From Histoplasma ohiense (Eukaryota; Ascomycota; Eurotiomycetes; Onygenales; Ajellomycetaceae), in NCBI GenBank assembly GCA_017607445.1, contig JAEVHH010000006.1, positions 2,852,001 through 2,916,000 of the forward strand: 64,000 nt of DNA. Direction: 5' to 3'. Under the pieces are notes generated by a model, which did no database searches, was not told where the DNA came from, and was given only the letters and a program-made list of their open reading frames with translations. This document shows, piece after piece, positions 21,778 through 35,200 of this stretch. The position numbers were made by a program, and so were the translations under genes. The number at the start of each line of letters is the position of its first letter. Within the stretch, counting starts at the first letter, position 1.

Positions 21778-24413
21778 AACACAAATGAGAGCTCAAGAAG
21801 CAAAAAGTTAGCTGGAGATTCAAATAAAAGATGCAAGTGAATGCAATCATGATTTCTGTCATTGTAAATAGCTTAGTCAATGTATGAGCAATAGTAGACA
21901 GTGGTTTCTTCCACTACACTCTTATAGACACTCAGCTGATTGAGAAGCATAAGCTTCAGTGTATTCTCTTTCTCAAATCACATAAACTCAGTGAATTTGA
22001 CAGCTTCAGAGAATCCACCTTCTACAACATGATAAGATTTAATGTCAATGTAGAAGAACACAAGAAAAAGAATATATACACATATGAAATACAAGATCTT
22101 GAGTACAATCTAATGCTCAGTCTATCATGACTCACAGAATTTGAAATCTTGTTGAATGCACACAATCACTGCTTTATTTTCCCAGAAGATGACTGTGTTT
22201 ATGAGAAGGATGTCAATAGAACCACTGATCTCATTCAGATATCAGCAGAAGCATACAAACTACTAACTCATCAAGCACATGAGAAGAAGAATATTCAAGT
22301 GTTCACTGCTAGCATGATGAATATCAAAAAAGCATTAGAAAAGTTAGAACTCAAAGACTTCAAGAAACTGTGCAAGAAACTTTCAAATTGTACAAAGACT
22401 TTGCAGATATATTCAATGAGAAAGAAGCTGAAAAGCTTCCCTCTCATCAAGAACTCAGTATAGATCATACAATCAAGCTCATTAAGAAAGACAGTAAAAA
22501 CCCACAATCACTCTGAGATTCTCTCTACAGCATGTCACACAACAAGCTTCTCATTCTACAAAAAACACTCAATAGATTACTAGACAAAAACTTCATTCAT
22601 ATTAGCAACTCATCTACTGCAGCATCTGTACTGTTTGTGAAGAAATCAGAAGAAGGCTTATGATTCTGCATTGACTATCAAGAACTCAACAAAATTACAC
22701 AGAAGAATTGATACTCTCTTTCACTCATCAATGAAACATTCAAATGAATAGAAAAATCAAAATGATTTATGAAACTTGACATCTCTGCAGCCTTCTACAA
22801 GATAAGAATTAACAAAGGTGATGAATGATTAACTGTCTTTCATACATGTTATGAATTATACAAATGAACAGTGACTCTTTTTGGATTAGTGAACACTTCA
22901 AGTACATTTCAGAAATACATTAACTGAGCTCTATGAGATCTGCTTGATGAGATCATCTCAGTATACATAAACAATATCTTGATCTTCATCAATGGATTGC
23001 TCACTGAGCACTGTAAGCACATACAACAAATGCTTGACTGCCTATAAAAAGCTGAACTGCAAGTGGACATTGATAAATACAACTTCAAGACCAAGTCTAC
23101 AATCTATCTAGAATTTATCATCAAAGCTGAAAAAGATGTATGTATGGATTCTAAGAAGATGGAAGCAATTCTCAACTGAGAGACATCAGTTTCAGTAAAT
23201 GAGACTAGAAGCTTTCTAGAATTCATCAACTTCTACTGAAGATTCATCAAAGACTTCTTCAATATCATACAACCACTGATGAATCTGATCTGAAAAGATG
23301 CCATATTTCAATGGACTGATGAAGTGGATACAGCATTCAAAAAGCTGAAGTGTATGTTCACAAACATTCCAATGCTGCAATCATTCAATTCAGATAAGCA
23401 TACAATTCTCAAAACAGACATCTCAGATTATGTAGTAGATGAGATACTAATGCAATACAACAATAAAAATATTCTACAATCTTGTATCTTCATCTCAAAA
23501 AAAATGTCATCTGCTGAATGCAACTACAAGATCTACAATAAGAAGCTTCTAGCAATCATACAATATCTCAAGAAATAAGAGTCTGAACTTATGAGTGTTG
23601 AGAAATTTGAGATTGTTATCAATTATAAAAACTTAGAATACTTCACAATCACTTGTAAGCTTATCAAGAGACATATGCATTGATCATTGTTTCTTAGTCA
23701 TTTTTCATTCACAATTCATTATCAATCTAAAGTAGAGAACATTTTTGTGAATACTCTGTTTCATCAAAAACAAAATATACCATCTGATGACTTAGACAAC
23801 AGATGGAAACACTGAGAGCATTGATTAATTGACTCCACAATCATAGAAAGTTCTACACAATCAGATGAATCTCACATACATATCAATCAATCTCAAACTC
23901 AAGAACCCTCACTTGAAGAACAATGAAGACTAGTGATAAAAGCAGATGAATTCTGACAGTAAGTCACTGAAGTCATATGAAATAAAACACCTCAATTCCC
24001 CACAGACATATATTCAAGAACAGATATCTCAGCATATTCAATTGACAATGACAATCACTTATGCTTTCAAGATAGACAATGAGTCTCTGATTCAGAATCT
24101 CTACAAACACAGATCATGCAAGAAATTCATGACTTGTCAATGATCAAACACTCAGAATATGAAATTATGTACAACATCATCACTCAAAAATTCTACTGAT
24201 CAGATATGTTGAAAGACATACATGAGTTTGTACACAACTGTGATCACTGCAGCTCAGTGACAGCATGATATGAACACTGAAAAGAGATGCTGAAGCTTCT
24301 ATCTGTCTCTGACTGAACTTGATGCAATATAGCTATCAATTTTGCAATTTTCTTACCCAAAAATGAAGATTCTACAAACATTCTAGTCATTGTTGACTGA
24401 TTCAGTAAGAATG
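21778..24413 (+). pseudogene. pol, first part (G1-A3): protease to integrase N-terminus
   Basis: It contains retropepsin (AIVDSGF, near 21891), reverse transcriptase, RNase H and the start of integrase up to SKNV. The RT box near 22960-22980 is degraded (YINNILIF). D1 inserted at 24413 with duplication GAATG. The remainder is at 45502-46496. Confidence 0.83.
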
Positions 24414-24676
24414 TGTAATGCACTCGTTTATTATTTCCTTATTATCTTCGCTTATTCTTACCTCTTTTCATTATACTCTCGCTACCACTATTTCTATATG
24501 TATATATATATCAATGTATGTATTTCACACATCTTCTTTCTCTCTCTTTTCTCTCTTAGCAATTAGCTACACTACATTACACTACTATACTACACTTTAC
24601 AATATATTACAATTATCTCTGCTACACTATAAACTATCTTCTACTGTTACTCTTCACACTGTCACTACACCTCACA
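24414..24676 (+). repeat. 5' LTR of D1 (263 bp)
   Basis: The ends are TGTAATGCACTCG and ACACCTCACA. A TATATATATA run lies about 55 nt upstream of TTAGCAATTAG (24556-24566). The segment CTAATCACT just after the LTR (24681-24689) is complementary to that motif if an ancestral CG is allowed for, so self-priming is possible here too. Confidence 0.93.
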
Positions 24677-24723
24677 GTTTCTAATCACTCAATCTTTGAG
24701 AGATGATTCATTGAGTAATAGTC

Positions 24724-25633
24724 ATGATCTCTATCTGCAGCATCCACTGTACTCATGCTACTGCTGAATCTGAAGCAGCAAATATCATGAAAGAAAACCA
24801 CAAAATGTGCACTTCTGCCACTGAAAGTGTGCAACAAGCATCATCTTTCTCTATGGAATTGAACTCTGAGTATAGTTCAGAAGGGGATATCTCTTCTGAA
24901 GATCTCAGTGCAATTGAGATCAAGAAAATAGCTGTGATCAGAAGAATCAAAAAATTACAGACTGAGAAAGAATTGTGAGAACTTCAACAGCAGTGCAACA
25001 CTTTACTACAAAAATTTAATGAAACAATTTCAGTCATCTGAAATACACTAGAAGCACATCTGAACCACAGTAGAGATGCAACTAGCATGAATGATAATTA
25101 CAATAACATCATCAGTATTCTCAGATCACTGAAAGCCACATTACAAGTGCTCAACATCTTAGTGAAAAGTGCTGTAACTACTGTCAGTGAAAGATGTAGT
25201 TGGGTACTACTTTGGCAATTAGAACTTTGAGATTCTGACATGAGTGGTCACTCTTCTCAGAGAGATGTGGAAAAGTTCTGAGATCAAAGCATGAAAGAAT
25301 TCAAAAACTTTGTTACAGCTGCTATTGCTTTCCATATCAGTGATCTTGATTACTACAACAAACACAACCATCAAAAGATCATTGAAGTCATTACTCATTT
25401 CAATGTCAAGATGCAACAATGTTGGTATCAACATACACATAATATACAGACTTTGCCACCATGGAAAGAATTTGTTAGTTGAATGCAATGTCAAGTCACT
25501 GATTCAGATAAAAGCTTTTGAGATGCTGATAGACAGTACTGGAAAACAGAGCAACAAGAAGATCAGACAGTTCAACAATTTGCTTCACACTTACAATCAA
25601 TTGAAGAGTATCTGTGACATTCTTATAGCAAAT
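24724..25633 (+). pseudogene. gag, N-terminal part (D1)
   Basis: This is a gag-type frame with long predicted helices, Ser/Thr-rich at first, then a charged helix (IKKIAVIRRIKKLQTEKEL) and a capsid-like part with NFVTAAIAFHISDLDYYN. In-frame TGA codons sit at Trp/Arg-like positions. B inserted at 25633 with duplication CAAAT. The frame resumes at 31818. Confidence 0.75.
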
Positions 25634-26230
25634 TGTAACGGGTGTACTTCGATTAACGATTTGATACTATCCTAATTACAGATTACGAATTGATTAAGAA
25701 AAGAAAGAGAAAAGAAATCAGAAGAAAAGGTTGTACAAAGAGGGTTTTTATAGAGAAAAGTTCAGAGCAGAAGAATATCAGAAGCTGCTTCACAGTGGAG
25801 TGTGGAGTGGAAGAACATTAAGAGGTACATATAAGAATTGTTAGAAGTTACACAAGTGTGGAATGTGGGGTGGGGGAATCATTAAGAGCTACACAGAAGA
25901 ATCATTAGAGACTACACAAGCACAGAACACAGAACAGAAGAATGTAAGAAGCTATATGAAAGAATTGTTAGAGACTACACAAATATGAAACACAGAGTGA
26001 GAGAATGTAAGAAGCTACATGAAAGAATCATTAGAGATTATACAAGTGCAGAGCATGAAGTGGAAGAATGTTAAGAGCTACATGAAAGAATCATTAGAAA
26101 CTACACAAGTGTGGAGCACAGAGTGGAAGAACATTGAGAGTTACATGAGATCACAATGGCCAGAAACAAGTGGGTGCAGAAGAAGAGTTGATTGTGTAAG
26201 TTAATTACTAACAGATACTAACTCATCACA
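25634..26230 (-). repeat. 3' LTR of G1-B (597 bp)
   Basis: On the plus strand it starts TGTAACGGGTGTACTTCG and ends ACTCATCACA, next to the polypurine tract (26231-26247, CCCCCTCTAC on the plus strand). It keeps the CG in the self-priming motif. Confidence 0.95.
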
Positions 26231-29200
26231 TTATCCCCCTCTACTGAGGTGAGTGAGGACTTGTAGATGTCAAGGATGGTGGTGTTCTTCAAGACAGATG
26301 CAGATTCTCAGATCAGACAATTGTATTCTACTCATTTGATGAGATATTCACAGTGATGATGATTGATTCTATTGTCAAGAATTGCTTTGATTTCCCACTC
26401 AAGTTCATTGTCTTCTCTTATGATGATGAGTGGCTGTCAATTGAAGATTCTCTGTGAGGGGAATGGATCCTCAGCTGTGGGTCGGAGCAGGTTTGTATGA
26501 AAGACATCATGAATATCAGATGAGATGTTGAGTTGATAATTGTGTGTGTCTAGCACTTCCTTCACTGTATACTTGATGTGGTGGTAATCTAGTGTATGTG
26601 AGGAGTGGTCTGTTCTTATGTTCTTGAGATTTAGTCAGACTTTGTCTTCTACATGATATTGAGTTGCAGAACTTCTTCTGATGTTTGTTTGATTCTTGTA
26701 ATCTTGCTGAGTACTGATCATTGAAGCTTCTGCTTATTCACAGACTTTCTTCAGCTTGCTCACAATGTTCTCTGCTGTCTGTATTAAGCTGCAGATGTGT
26801 GTGATTTCTTGAAAAGTCTCAGAGAAGTTCAGAATCTCTAAGTTGTATCTGTGTAGAAGGAAGAATGAGCTTATGTCTGTTGTAGTGAAATCTTGACTGT
26901 TAATTGCAATCTCAGTGTGTGACAGCAGATTGCTTCAGTTGTCTTGTGTGTAATTGCAGAACTTATGAAGAATGTTCTTTATCATTTGTATCATTCTCTC
27001 AGTAGCTCCATCAGTCTCTGAGTGATACACTGTTGATAACTTTCATTTGATTCTTAATAATTGACATATGTAGACTCAGAGTGTGCTGATGAATTGACTG
27101 TCTCTATCTGACACAATGAATGAAGACAGACTGTGTATATAATAGAACAGACTTCTGATGAAGGCATCTGCAACTATTTTGATGTTCATCTTGTCACAGA
27201 GCTGTAGTATTACACTCTTGCTGAGTTGATTGACAATGACTAGAATGTTCATAGAACCTCTGCTTTTGAGTAAGAAAACTGCAAAATCAATAGCTATATC
27301 ACATCAAGTTTGATTGAGAACAGATAGAGGCTTCAACATCTTTTTTCAGTATTCACATCATGCTGTCACTGAGCTGCAGCAATCACAGTTGTGTATGAAC
27401 CAGTGTATGTCTTTTGACATATCTGATCAGTAGAATTCTCAGATGATGATGTTGTATATGATTTTGTGTTCTGAGTGTTTGATTATTGATGAGTCATGAA
27501 TTTCTTGCATGATCTGTGTTTGTAGAGGTTCTGAATCAGAGATTCATTGTCTATCTTGAAGATGTAAGCAGTTGTCATCATTGATTGAATATGCTGAGAT
27601 ATCTGTTCTTGAGTATACATCTGCAGAGAATCAAGATGCTTTACTTTGTATAACTTCAGTGGCTTGCTGTCAGAATTCATCTGCTTCTGCTGCTAGTCTT
27701 CATTGTTCTTTGAGCAAGGGTTCTTGAGCTTGGAACTGATTGATGTGTACACAGAGTTCATCTGGTTGTGTAGGACTTTCTATGATCACAGAGTTGATTA
27801 ACTGATGCTCTCAGTGTTTTCATCTGTCATCTAGATCATCAGATGGTATATCTTGTTCTTGATGAAACAGAACATCCACAAGAATGTTCTCTACTTCAGA
27901 TTGATAACAAATTGTGAACAAAAAATGACTAAGAAACAATGATCAATGCATATACCTCTCAGTGAGCTTATGAATGATTGTGAAGTATTCTAAGTTCTTA
28001 TGATTGATAACAATCTCAAACTTCTCAACACTCATAAGTTTGAACTTTCATTCTTTGAGACATTGTATGATTGCTAGAAGCTTCTTGTTGTAGATCTTGT
28101 AGTTGCATTCAGTGAGTGACATCTTTTTTGAGATGAAGGCACAGAGTTGTAGAACATCTTTGTTATCATATTGCATTAGTACTCTGTCTACTACATAACT
28201 CAAGATGTCTGTTTCAAGAATCATATGCTTATCTGAATTGAATGATTGCAGCATTGAGGTGCTTGTGAATATACACTTCAGCTTTTTGAATGCTGCATCT
28301 GCTTCATCAGTCCATTGGAATACAGTGTCTTTCTGAATCAGATTTGTCAGTGATTGTACAATATTGGAGAAGTCTTTGATGAATCTTCAGTAGAAGTTGA
28401 TGAATTCTAGAAAGCTTCTAGTTTTTTTTACTGAGACTGATGCCTTCTAGTTGAGGATTGCTTCCATCTTCTTAGAATCCATGCATACATCTTTTTCAGC
28501 TTCAATGATGAATTCTAGATAGGTTATAGACTTGGTCTCAAAGTTGCACTTGTCAATATCCACTTACAGTCTGGCTTTATATAGATGGTCAAGCACTTGT
28601 TGTATGTGCTTGCAGTGCTCAGTGAGCAGTCCATTGATGAAGATCAGAATATCATTCATGTATGCTGAGGTGATTTCATCAAGCAGATCTTGTAGAGCCC
28701 AGTTAATGTATTTCTGAAACATGCTCAGAGTGTTCACTAATTCAAAGAAGATCACTGTTCATTTGTATAATCTGTAATGTGTACAAAAAGCAGTTAGCCA
28801 TTTGTCATCTTCATTAATCCTTATCTTATAGAAGGCTGCAGAGATGTTGAGCTTTGTAAATCATTTTGCTTTTTCTATTTGTTTGAGTGTTTTGTTGATG
28901 AGTGGGAGAGGGTATTGGTCCTTCTGTGTAATCTTATTGAGTCCTCAGTAGTCAATGCAGAATCATAAGCCTTTTTCTGATTTCTTTGTGAACAGTACAG
29001 ATGCTGCAGTGGGTGAGTTGCTAATACAAATGAAGTCTTTGTTCAGTAATTCATTGAGTGTTTTTTGTAGAATGAGAAGCTTGTTGCATGACATGCTGTA
29101 GAGAGGATCTCAGAGCAGTTGCAGATTTTTACTGTCTTTCTTAATGAGCTTGATTGTATGATCTATACTGAGTTCTTGATGAGGGGGAAGCTTTTCAGCT

Positions 29201-29849
29201 TCTTTCTTGTTGAATATATCTGTGAAGTCTTTGTATGATTCAGATAGTTTTTTGTGTGATTTCTTGAGATCTCTGAGTTCTAACTTTTCTAATGCTTTTT
29301 TGATATCTGCCATGCTAGCAGTGAACACTTGGACATTCTTCTTCTCATGCACTTGATGAGTTAGTAGTTTATATACTTCTGCTGATATCTGGGTGAGATC
29401 AGTGGTTCTATCAACATTCTTTTTGTAAACACAGTTGTCTTCTGAGAAAATAAGACAGCAGTTGTGTGCATTCAACAAGATTCCAAATTCTGTGAGTCAT
29501 GATAAGCTGAGTATTAGATTGTACTCAAGGCCTTGTATTTTGTATGTGTATATATTCTTTTTCTCATGTCCTTCTATGTCAATGTTAAATCTTATCATGT
29601 TGTAGGAGGCTGATCCTCTGAGGCCATCAAATCCACTAAGCTTATGCAGTTTGAGAAAGAGAATATGCTGAAGCTTATACTTCTCAACCAGCTGAGTGTC
29701 TATAAGAGTGTAATGAAGGAAACCACTGTCTATCATTGCTTGTATATTGACTAGGCTATTTACAATGACAGAGATCATGATTATATCTGCTTGCATCTTC
29801 TGCTTGAATCTTCAGCTAGCTTTCTACTTCTTGAGCTCTTGTCTGTGTT
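26218..29849 (-). pseudogene. pol (G1-B)
   Basis: This frame is 3632 nt from the gag stop to the TAG inside the 3' LTR. It contains retropepsin (AMIDSGF, near 29730), RT with YMNDILIF (near 28650), RNase H, integrase with a CX2C metal-binding pair, and a chromodomain tail. The longest open pieces are a 122-codon stretch between protease and RT and a 99-codon protease piece. TGA codons, and a TAG near 28566, interrupt it. The RT box has Asn at the first Asp. Confidence 0.87.
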
Positions 29850-30863
29850 TTAGAGTGAGAGCTCATCTTTTCCCTGTTCTTGTCTGTCTGCAGATGATGC
29901 AGTGTTCATGTGTGTGGGGGGTTTACTCAGAGTGATTGCATTCAGACATTGGTTTGCAAAGTGCTCTGACTTGTTGCAGTGTATGCAGACTTCTCTGATG
30001 ATTTGATTGATGACATTCTTCTCTGAGATGTTGGAGATTCTTGAGTGACTTGTGTTTATATGTGAGACTCAGTTCATTGATTCTGATTCAGAGGTGGGGG
30101 GTGCTGTGAAGTGGTTTGAAGTGTACACATTTGTTTGATGAAATTCTCTGTGGTTTTGAAGTGTGTGGAACTGAGACAGGTTGTTGTTCAACAGATGAAG
30201 ATCAGTGCAGAATTCACTGTATATTGAGAGCTTTGAATGCTCTATACTTTGATTATGCAATTGAAAGTTCAAGTTCTTGAACAATATGTTGATCTTGACA
30301 GTGTTGTTCCAGTCTTGCTCATCTGCTTCTAGGAGTTTGTGATTGAATTCAGAAAGATAAGTTGCCAACACAACATCCATCTAGTGAGTTTGATTAAGTC
30401 AGTCTAATGTCTTGACTTGAAGTGTAGGATTGAGGAAGAGAGAGTTGAGTTGTTGAAAGACTAGCTCTGATGTACACTGATGATTCTGACAATGACTCAT
30501 TCAGAGTTGGAATTTTGCTAACACATCACCATTCAATCTGCTATGAATATACCACACTTGATTGGATAGTGAGTCTATTGCTCATCCATCAATGTTCAAT
30601 TTGATGTTTGCTTTTGACTTTCATGCAAGGTAGAGTGCTAGATCTCTTTTGTATTTGTTGAGGATTGAAAGCTTCTCTCTTGGGGGCTTTTCATGAGATG
30701 TGGGTGTAGAAGGAATGGTGAATGTGGGAGTGCTCATCTCAGCAAGTCATCATTGCAATTCAGCCATCTGTAGTGCCTGCTGCTGAAGAATGCTTTGTAG
30801 GTCTAAGTTATCATCCACTGTGTTCGGGTGCAGTGGATGTTTGTAGAATTGTTTGTAGTTCAT
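29850..30863 (-). pseudogene. gag (G1-B)
   Basis: This 1014-nt frame starts MNYKQFYKHP at 30863 and ends at the conserved TAA (29850-29852). The zinc knuckle lies around 29940-29990. A 103-codon open piece covers the capsid C-terminal part. Pol is in the -1 frame relative to it. Confidence 0.88.
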
Positions 30864-31202
30864 TTCAATGTCTAAGAACATGTAATAATAATATAAAAAA
30901 AGAAAAGAAATACTTGTAGACACTTGGTCCTCTCACAGACACTATTTGCAGTGTTGTGGCACTAAGCTTGATCAAGCTTCTTCATGAACACTATTCACAG
31001 TGTTACAGTTCATAGGCACTCGGGTCTCATAGAACACAGTCAATTGTGTTTCAGATGCTTAGACATGACAGTCTATATAACTAATGATAAGAGCACTCAG
31101 ATCCATGAGGGATCTCTTGTAACAACTAGACACTCAGGTCTGTAAATGATGCACTCGGGCATAAGAACTAATAACAAGGCACTCAGGTCTAAAATGCAGA
31201 AG

Positions 31203-31215
31203 AATCAATTCATAA
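31203..31215 (-). promoter_or_regulatory. Primer-binding site, self-priming type (B)
   Basis: On the minus strand TTATGAATTGATT directly follows the LTR end ATCCATTACA. It is perfectly complementary over 13 nt to the LTR motif at 31265-31277, 62 nt from the LTR end. Confidence 0.68.
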
Positions 31216-31812
31216 TGTAATGGATGTACTTTGATTAACAATTTGATACTATTCTAATTACAGATTATGAATTGATTAAGAAAAGAAAGAGAAAAGAAAT
31301 CAGAAGAAAAGATTGTACAAAGAGGGTTCTTATAGAGGAAAGTTTGAGGTGGAAGAATATCAGAAGCCACTCCACAGTGGAGCACAGAGTAGAAGAACAT
31401 TAAGGGGTATGTGTAAGAATTGTTAGAAGTTATGCAAGTGCGGAATGTGGGGCAGAGGAATCATTGAGAGCTATGCAGAAGAATTGTTAGAGACTACACA
31501 AGTGCAGAACACAGAGTGGGAGAATGTAAGAAGCTACATGAAAGAATCATTAGAGACTATGTGAGCATGGAACACAGAGCAGAGGAATGTAAGAAGCTAC
31601 ACAGAAGAATTGTTAGAGACTACACAAGTGCAGAGCACAGAGCAGAAGAACATTAAGAGCTACATGGAAGAATTGTTAGAAACTACACAAGCGCGGAGCA
31701 CAGAGCAGAAGAACATCGAGGGTTATGCGAGGTCACAACAGCCAGAAACGAGCGGGTGCAGGAGGGGAGTTGGTTGCGTAAGTTAATTACTAACAGATGC
31801 TAACCCGTCACA
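31216..31812 (-). repeat. 5' LTR of G1-B (597 bp)
   Basis: This is the upstream LTR of the minus-strand element. Its motif at 31265-31277 and the adjacent primer-binding site at 31203-31215 are perfect 13-nt inverted copies (TTATGAATTGATT and AATCAATTCATAA). This is the clearest self-priming pair in the window. Confidence 0.95.
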
Positions 31813-31817
31813 CAAAT

Positions 31818-32239
31818 ATCATCAGAAATCACACCTCTATATGAAAGTTCTATCTTCTATTCACTGAGAATTCAACAAATATGCAACCAAATTGGAAGAG
31901 TTAAGCTATGATGCCACTCTACATAAACTTGCAATGATAGAATTGAATCTGTCAGAGAGATGGAAGAAGCTTAAAGAGAAGTCAAATTTCAAAAACCCCA
32001 CTCAAAGCTTTAACAACAGAAATAATGCTGATAATAGATCACAAAACAAACACAGATGAAATGACACTACAAAGTTCAATGACTCCACTCAATTGAAATA
32101 TTGCTGTTATTGCAAGCAACCAGGACATACCATCAATTCATGTTTCAAACAATTCAAAGACAAATTCAAAAACATCAAGTCCAACTTGAAACTCAATGCA
32201 AAAGACATGAAGAACTCAAAGAACTCAAAAAATACTTAA
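31818..32239 (+). pseudogene. gag, C-terminal part with zinc knuckle (D1)
   Basis: The frame continues the D1 gag after element B. It contains LAMIELNLSERWKKLKEK, an Asn-rich linker and the zinc knuckle CYCKQPGHTINSC (Cys residues at 32102-32145). It ends at TAA 32237-32239. Pol is in the -1 frame, the same arrangement as G1. Confidence 0.78.
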
Positions 32240-35200
32240 GACACATCATTCAGCTCACAATAACAGTCATAAATATGAAAAGTCAATGCAAAAATGTCTT
32301 AAACTTCACTGTCACAGTGAAACTTGCTACATCTAAGAGTCTGCAAAAAGTGCTTGTGCTAGTAGACTCTGAATCAGAAGTGAACTGTGTTGATGAATTT
32401 TGAACAAAGAATCACAATCTAGAAGCTGCTCATCACAAAATCAAAATGATTAAATCAATTGATGAATGCATAATGCACTTCTTTGAAGAGTATAACATTG
32501 CAACTACTGTCACTGATCACAAGAATAATACACAGCAGACATCTCATTTCTTTCATGCAATGAAGATGAAGAACTACAGTCTTGTATTAGAATTTTCTTG
32601 ATTAAGACAAACAAATCCTCTTATAGATTGATCAGATGAACAATTCTTCTTTAAAAGCTCTGAAGATGAACAACAGTCTCAAATTATTTCTGAACAAGAT
32701 GTTCTAGCTGAAGTTCTCACAGAAGCTAGAGTAGAAATGTTTGTAGTATTATCTATAGAACATTCAAAAGACTCAAAACATACTTCATATATATTCTCAA
32801 CTGTGTATTCAGACTTGCCAACTGATCTATCTGATTATGTCATGTTATACACACATATCCTCTCAGAAGAAGCTGCTATAAGTGTGAAAAGATCAGAAGA
32901 GACAGAACACTGTATAGATTTTGAATCTGATATGCAATCTTCATTTATACTAATATACAATCTCTCTGAAACTGAGTTAGCCACTCTAAGAGAATATTTA
33001 AAAAATGCATTAGATAAAGAGTGAATACAATCATTCAGTAGCTCAGCTGATGCACTGATTCTCTTTGTCTTCAAAAAAGATAATGAACTCTGTCTTTGTG
33101 TAGACTATCAAAGATTAAATCAAATCATCATCAAGAACTGATATCCTCTATCTCTAATAAGTGAATTATTTGATAGACTTTCAAAAGCCAAGATATTCAC
33201 TAAGCTGAATCTTTGAGATGTCTATCACTGCATACTTATAGTGGCAAAAGACTGTTGGAAAACAGTCTTTAGAATGAGATATGAACATTTTGAATATATA
33301 GTTATATCATTTGAACTAGCTAATGCTTCAGCAACATTTCAAGCATACATTAACAATATCTTGTCTGATTTGTTGGATATATGTTGCATTGTCTATTTGG
33401 ATGACATTCTCATATTCTCCAATTCAAAGCAGAAATATAAAGTGCATGTTACTAAGATGCTAGAACATCTCAAGTGTGTGAATCTATTTGCAAAACTCTC
33501 TAAGTGTGAATTTGAAGTGGACAAAATCTCATTTCTGAGGTTTGTTATAGATACAAATGATGTCAAGATGAAGTCAGACAGAGTCTCCACTATTGTGAAA
33601 TGATCTACATCTAAATCAATTAAAGAGGTTCAATTCTTCTTGAGCTTTGTTAATTTCTATCAGCAATTTATTAAGTCTTTCTCCTCTATTGCAGCCTCAT
33701 TATTTGAACTTACAAAAGAGAGCAAGAAGAAGAAAAGAAAAGCCACTTTTATATGAACAGAAGATACTCAAAGCACTTTCAATGAGCTCAAATCACACTT
33801 TATATATACTTCTCTATTAGCTCATTTTGACTCAGCTCAGTATATTCAGATCAAATCTGATGTATTCACTTTTGCAGTTGCTGCTATTCTGTCACAGTTG
33901 CAGAATAATGAGCACTGACATTCAGTTGTCTTTTGATCAAGAAAGTTGATTGATGTGAAAACATGTTATGATACTCATAATAAAGAACTCTTGACTATTG
34001 TAGCAGCATTTAAAAATTGAAGACACTATCTGAAGAGAAGTCAGTATTCAATTCAAGTCTGATCTGATCATGCCAATCTGCAGTACTTTATGACAACTAA
34101 AAAACTGAACAGATATCAGATCAGATGAGCAGAAGCTTTATCTGCTTATGATTTTGTATTACTGCATCACTCTGAATCAAAGAATTCAGCTGATGAGTTC
34201 AGTTGTTGCACAGACTACAGTGAGGTCTATAATGATCAAACTATATTATCTACTCTGCAACAGAAGCTGAAACATGAAGTTAGACTAAGCTGAGAAACTG
34301 ATACTTCTTTTCAAAATGATATTTCTTCTGATGTAGTCTGTGCACAGATCTCTAATGAGTAAAATGTTTCTTTTAATGAGTGAAAAGCACTTCATATGTC
34401 AATGTCTTCTATCTCTCACATAAACTCTTCCTCTTCATTGTACATTGAGCAATATATGCTCTGAATTGCAGTCAATAAGGCTATTCTTGAGGACTCAGTA
34501 TATACAGAAATGCTCAAATTCTTCATCTCATTTCTAAATAAAGCACAGAAGATTGATTCTTTTGCTGCTGAGCAAAGAGAAAAGATAAAAGAGAAGAATA
34601 TGATTGTTGCTGAAAATATACTATGAACAATTTCTGAGAATGATATATTGCATGCTGATGGTTGTGTGTATGTTCCTCAACAAAAGACATTTATTGATGA
34701 AATTATCAGTGCAAATCATGATGATCTGCAGAGGGGTCATTTTGATATAAAAAAGTTTATAGACAGCATTCAGAACAAATACTATTGACATGAGCTAGTC
34801 AGAAATATCAAAGACTATATATCCACTTGTGATACTTGTCAAAGAGTAAAGCCAAAACAGCACAGACAATATGAAGAATTGAGTACAATTTCCTTACCAT
34901 CAAATTCTTTTGAGTTCATTACTATGAATTTTATTACAGACTTGCCAGCCTCTACATTTCTCCATCAAATCTATAATGCAATTTTAGTGATTGTGAATAT
35001 ATATACCAAGTTTATGATCTATATTTCTTGCATCAAAAACATTACAGCTGATGAACTAGCAGAAATCATTTATATCAAGTTCTATACAATTTACAGAGTA
35101 TTCAAAAACCATATATTCAATTGAGATTTGCTGTTTACAAGCCATTATTGATTCATCTTTTGTTATATACTAGATACACACTGGAAACTTTCAACAGCCT

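Larger units (their letters stand above)
25634..31812 (-). mobile_element. G1 copy B, complete, nested in D1 gag
   Basis: This is a full-length minus-strand G1 element of 6179 bp. Its 597-bp LTRs (25634-26230 and 31216-31812) are flanked by the duplication CAAAT (25629-25633, 31813-31817). Several LTR CpGs are still present, especially at its right end, so it is younger than A3. Gag and pol have family-standard lengths (1014 and 3632 nt) but carry TGA and a few other stops. Confidence 0.95.

Noticed and set aside
24418..24684. 88- to 106-codon ORFs at 24418, 45238 and 58881 as conserved secreted or membrane proteins
   Set aside because: They are translations of the D LTR, and conservation follows from LTR identity.
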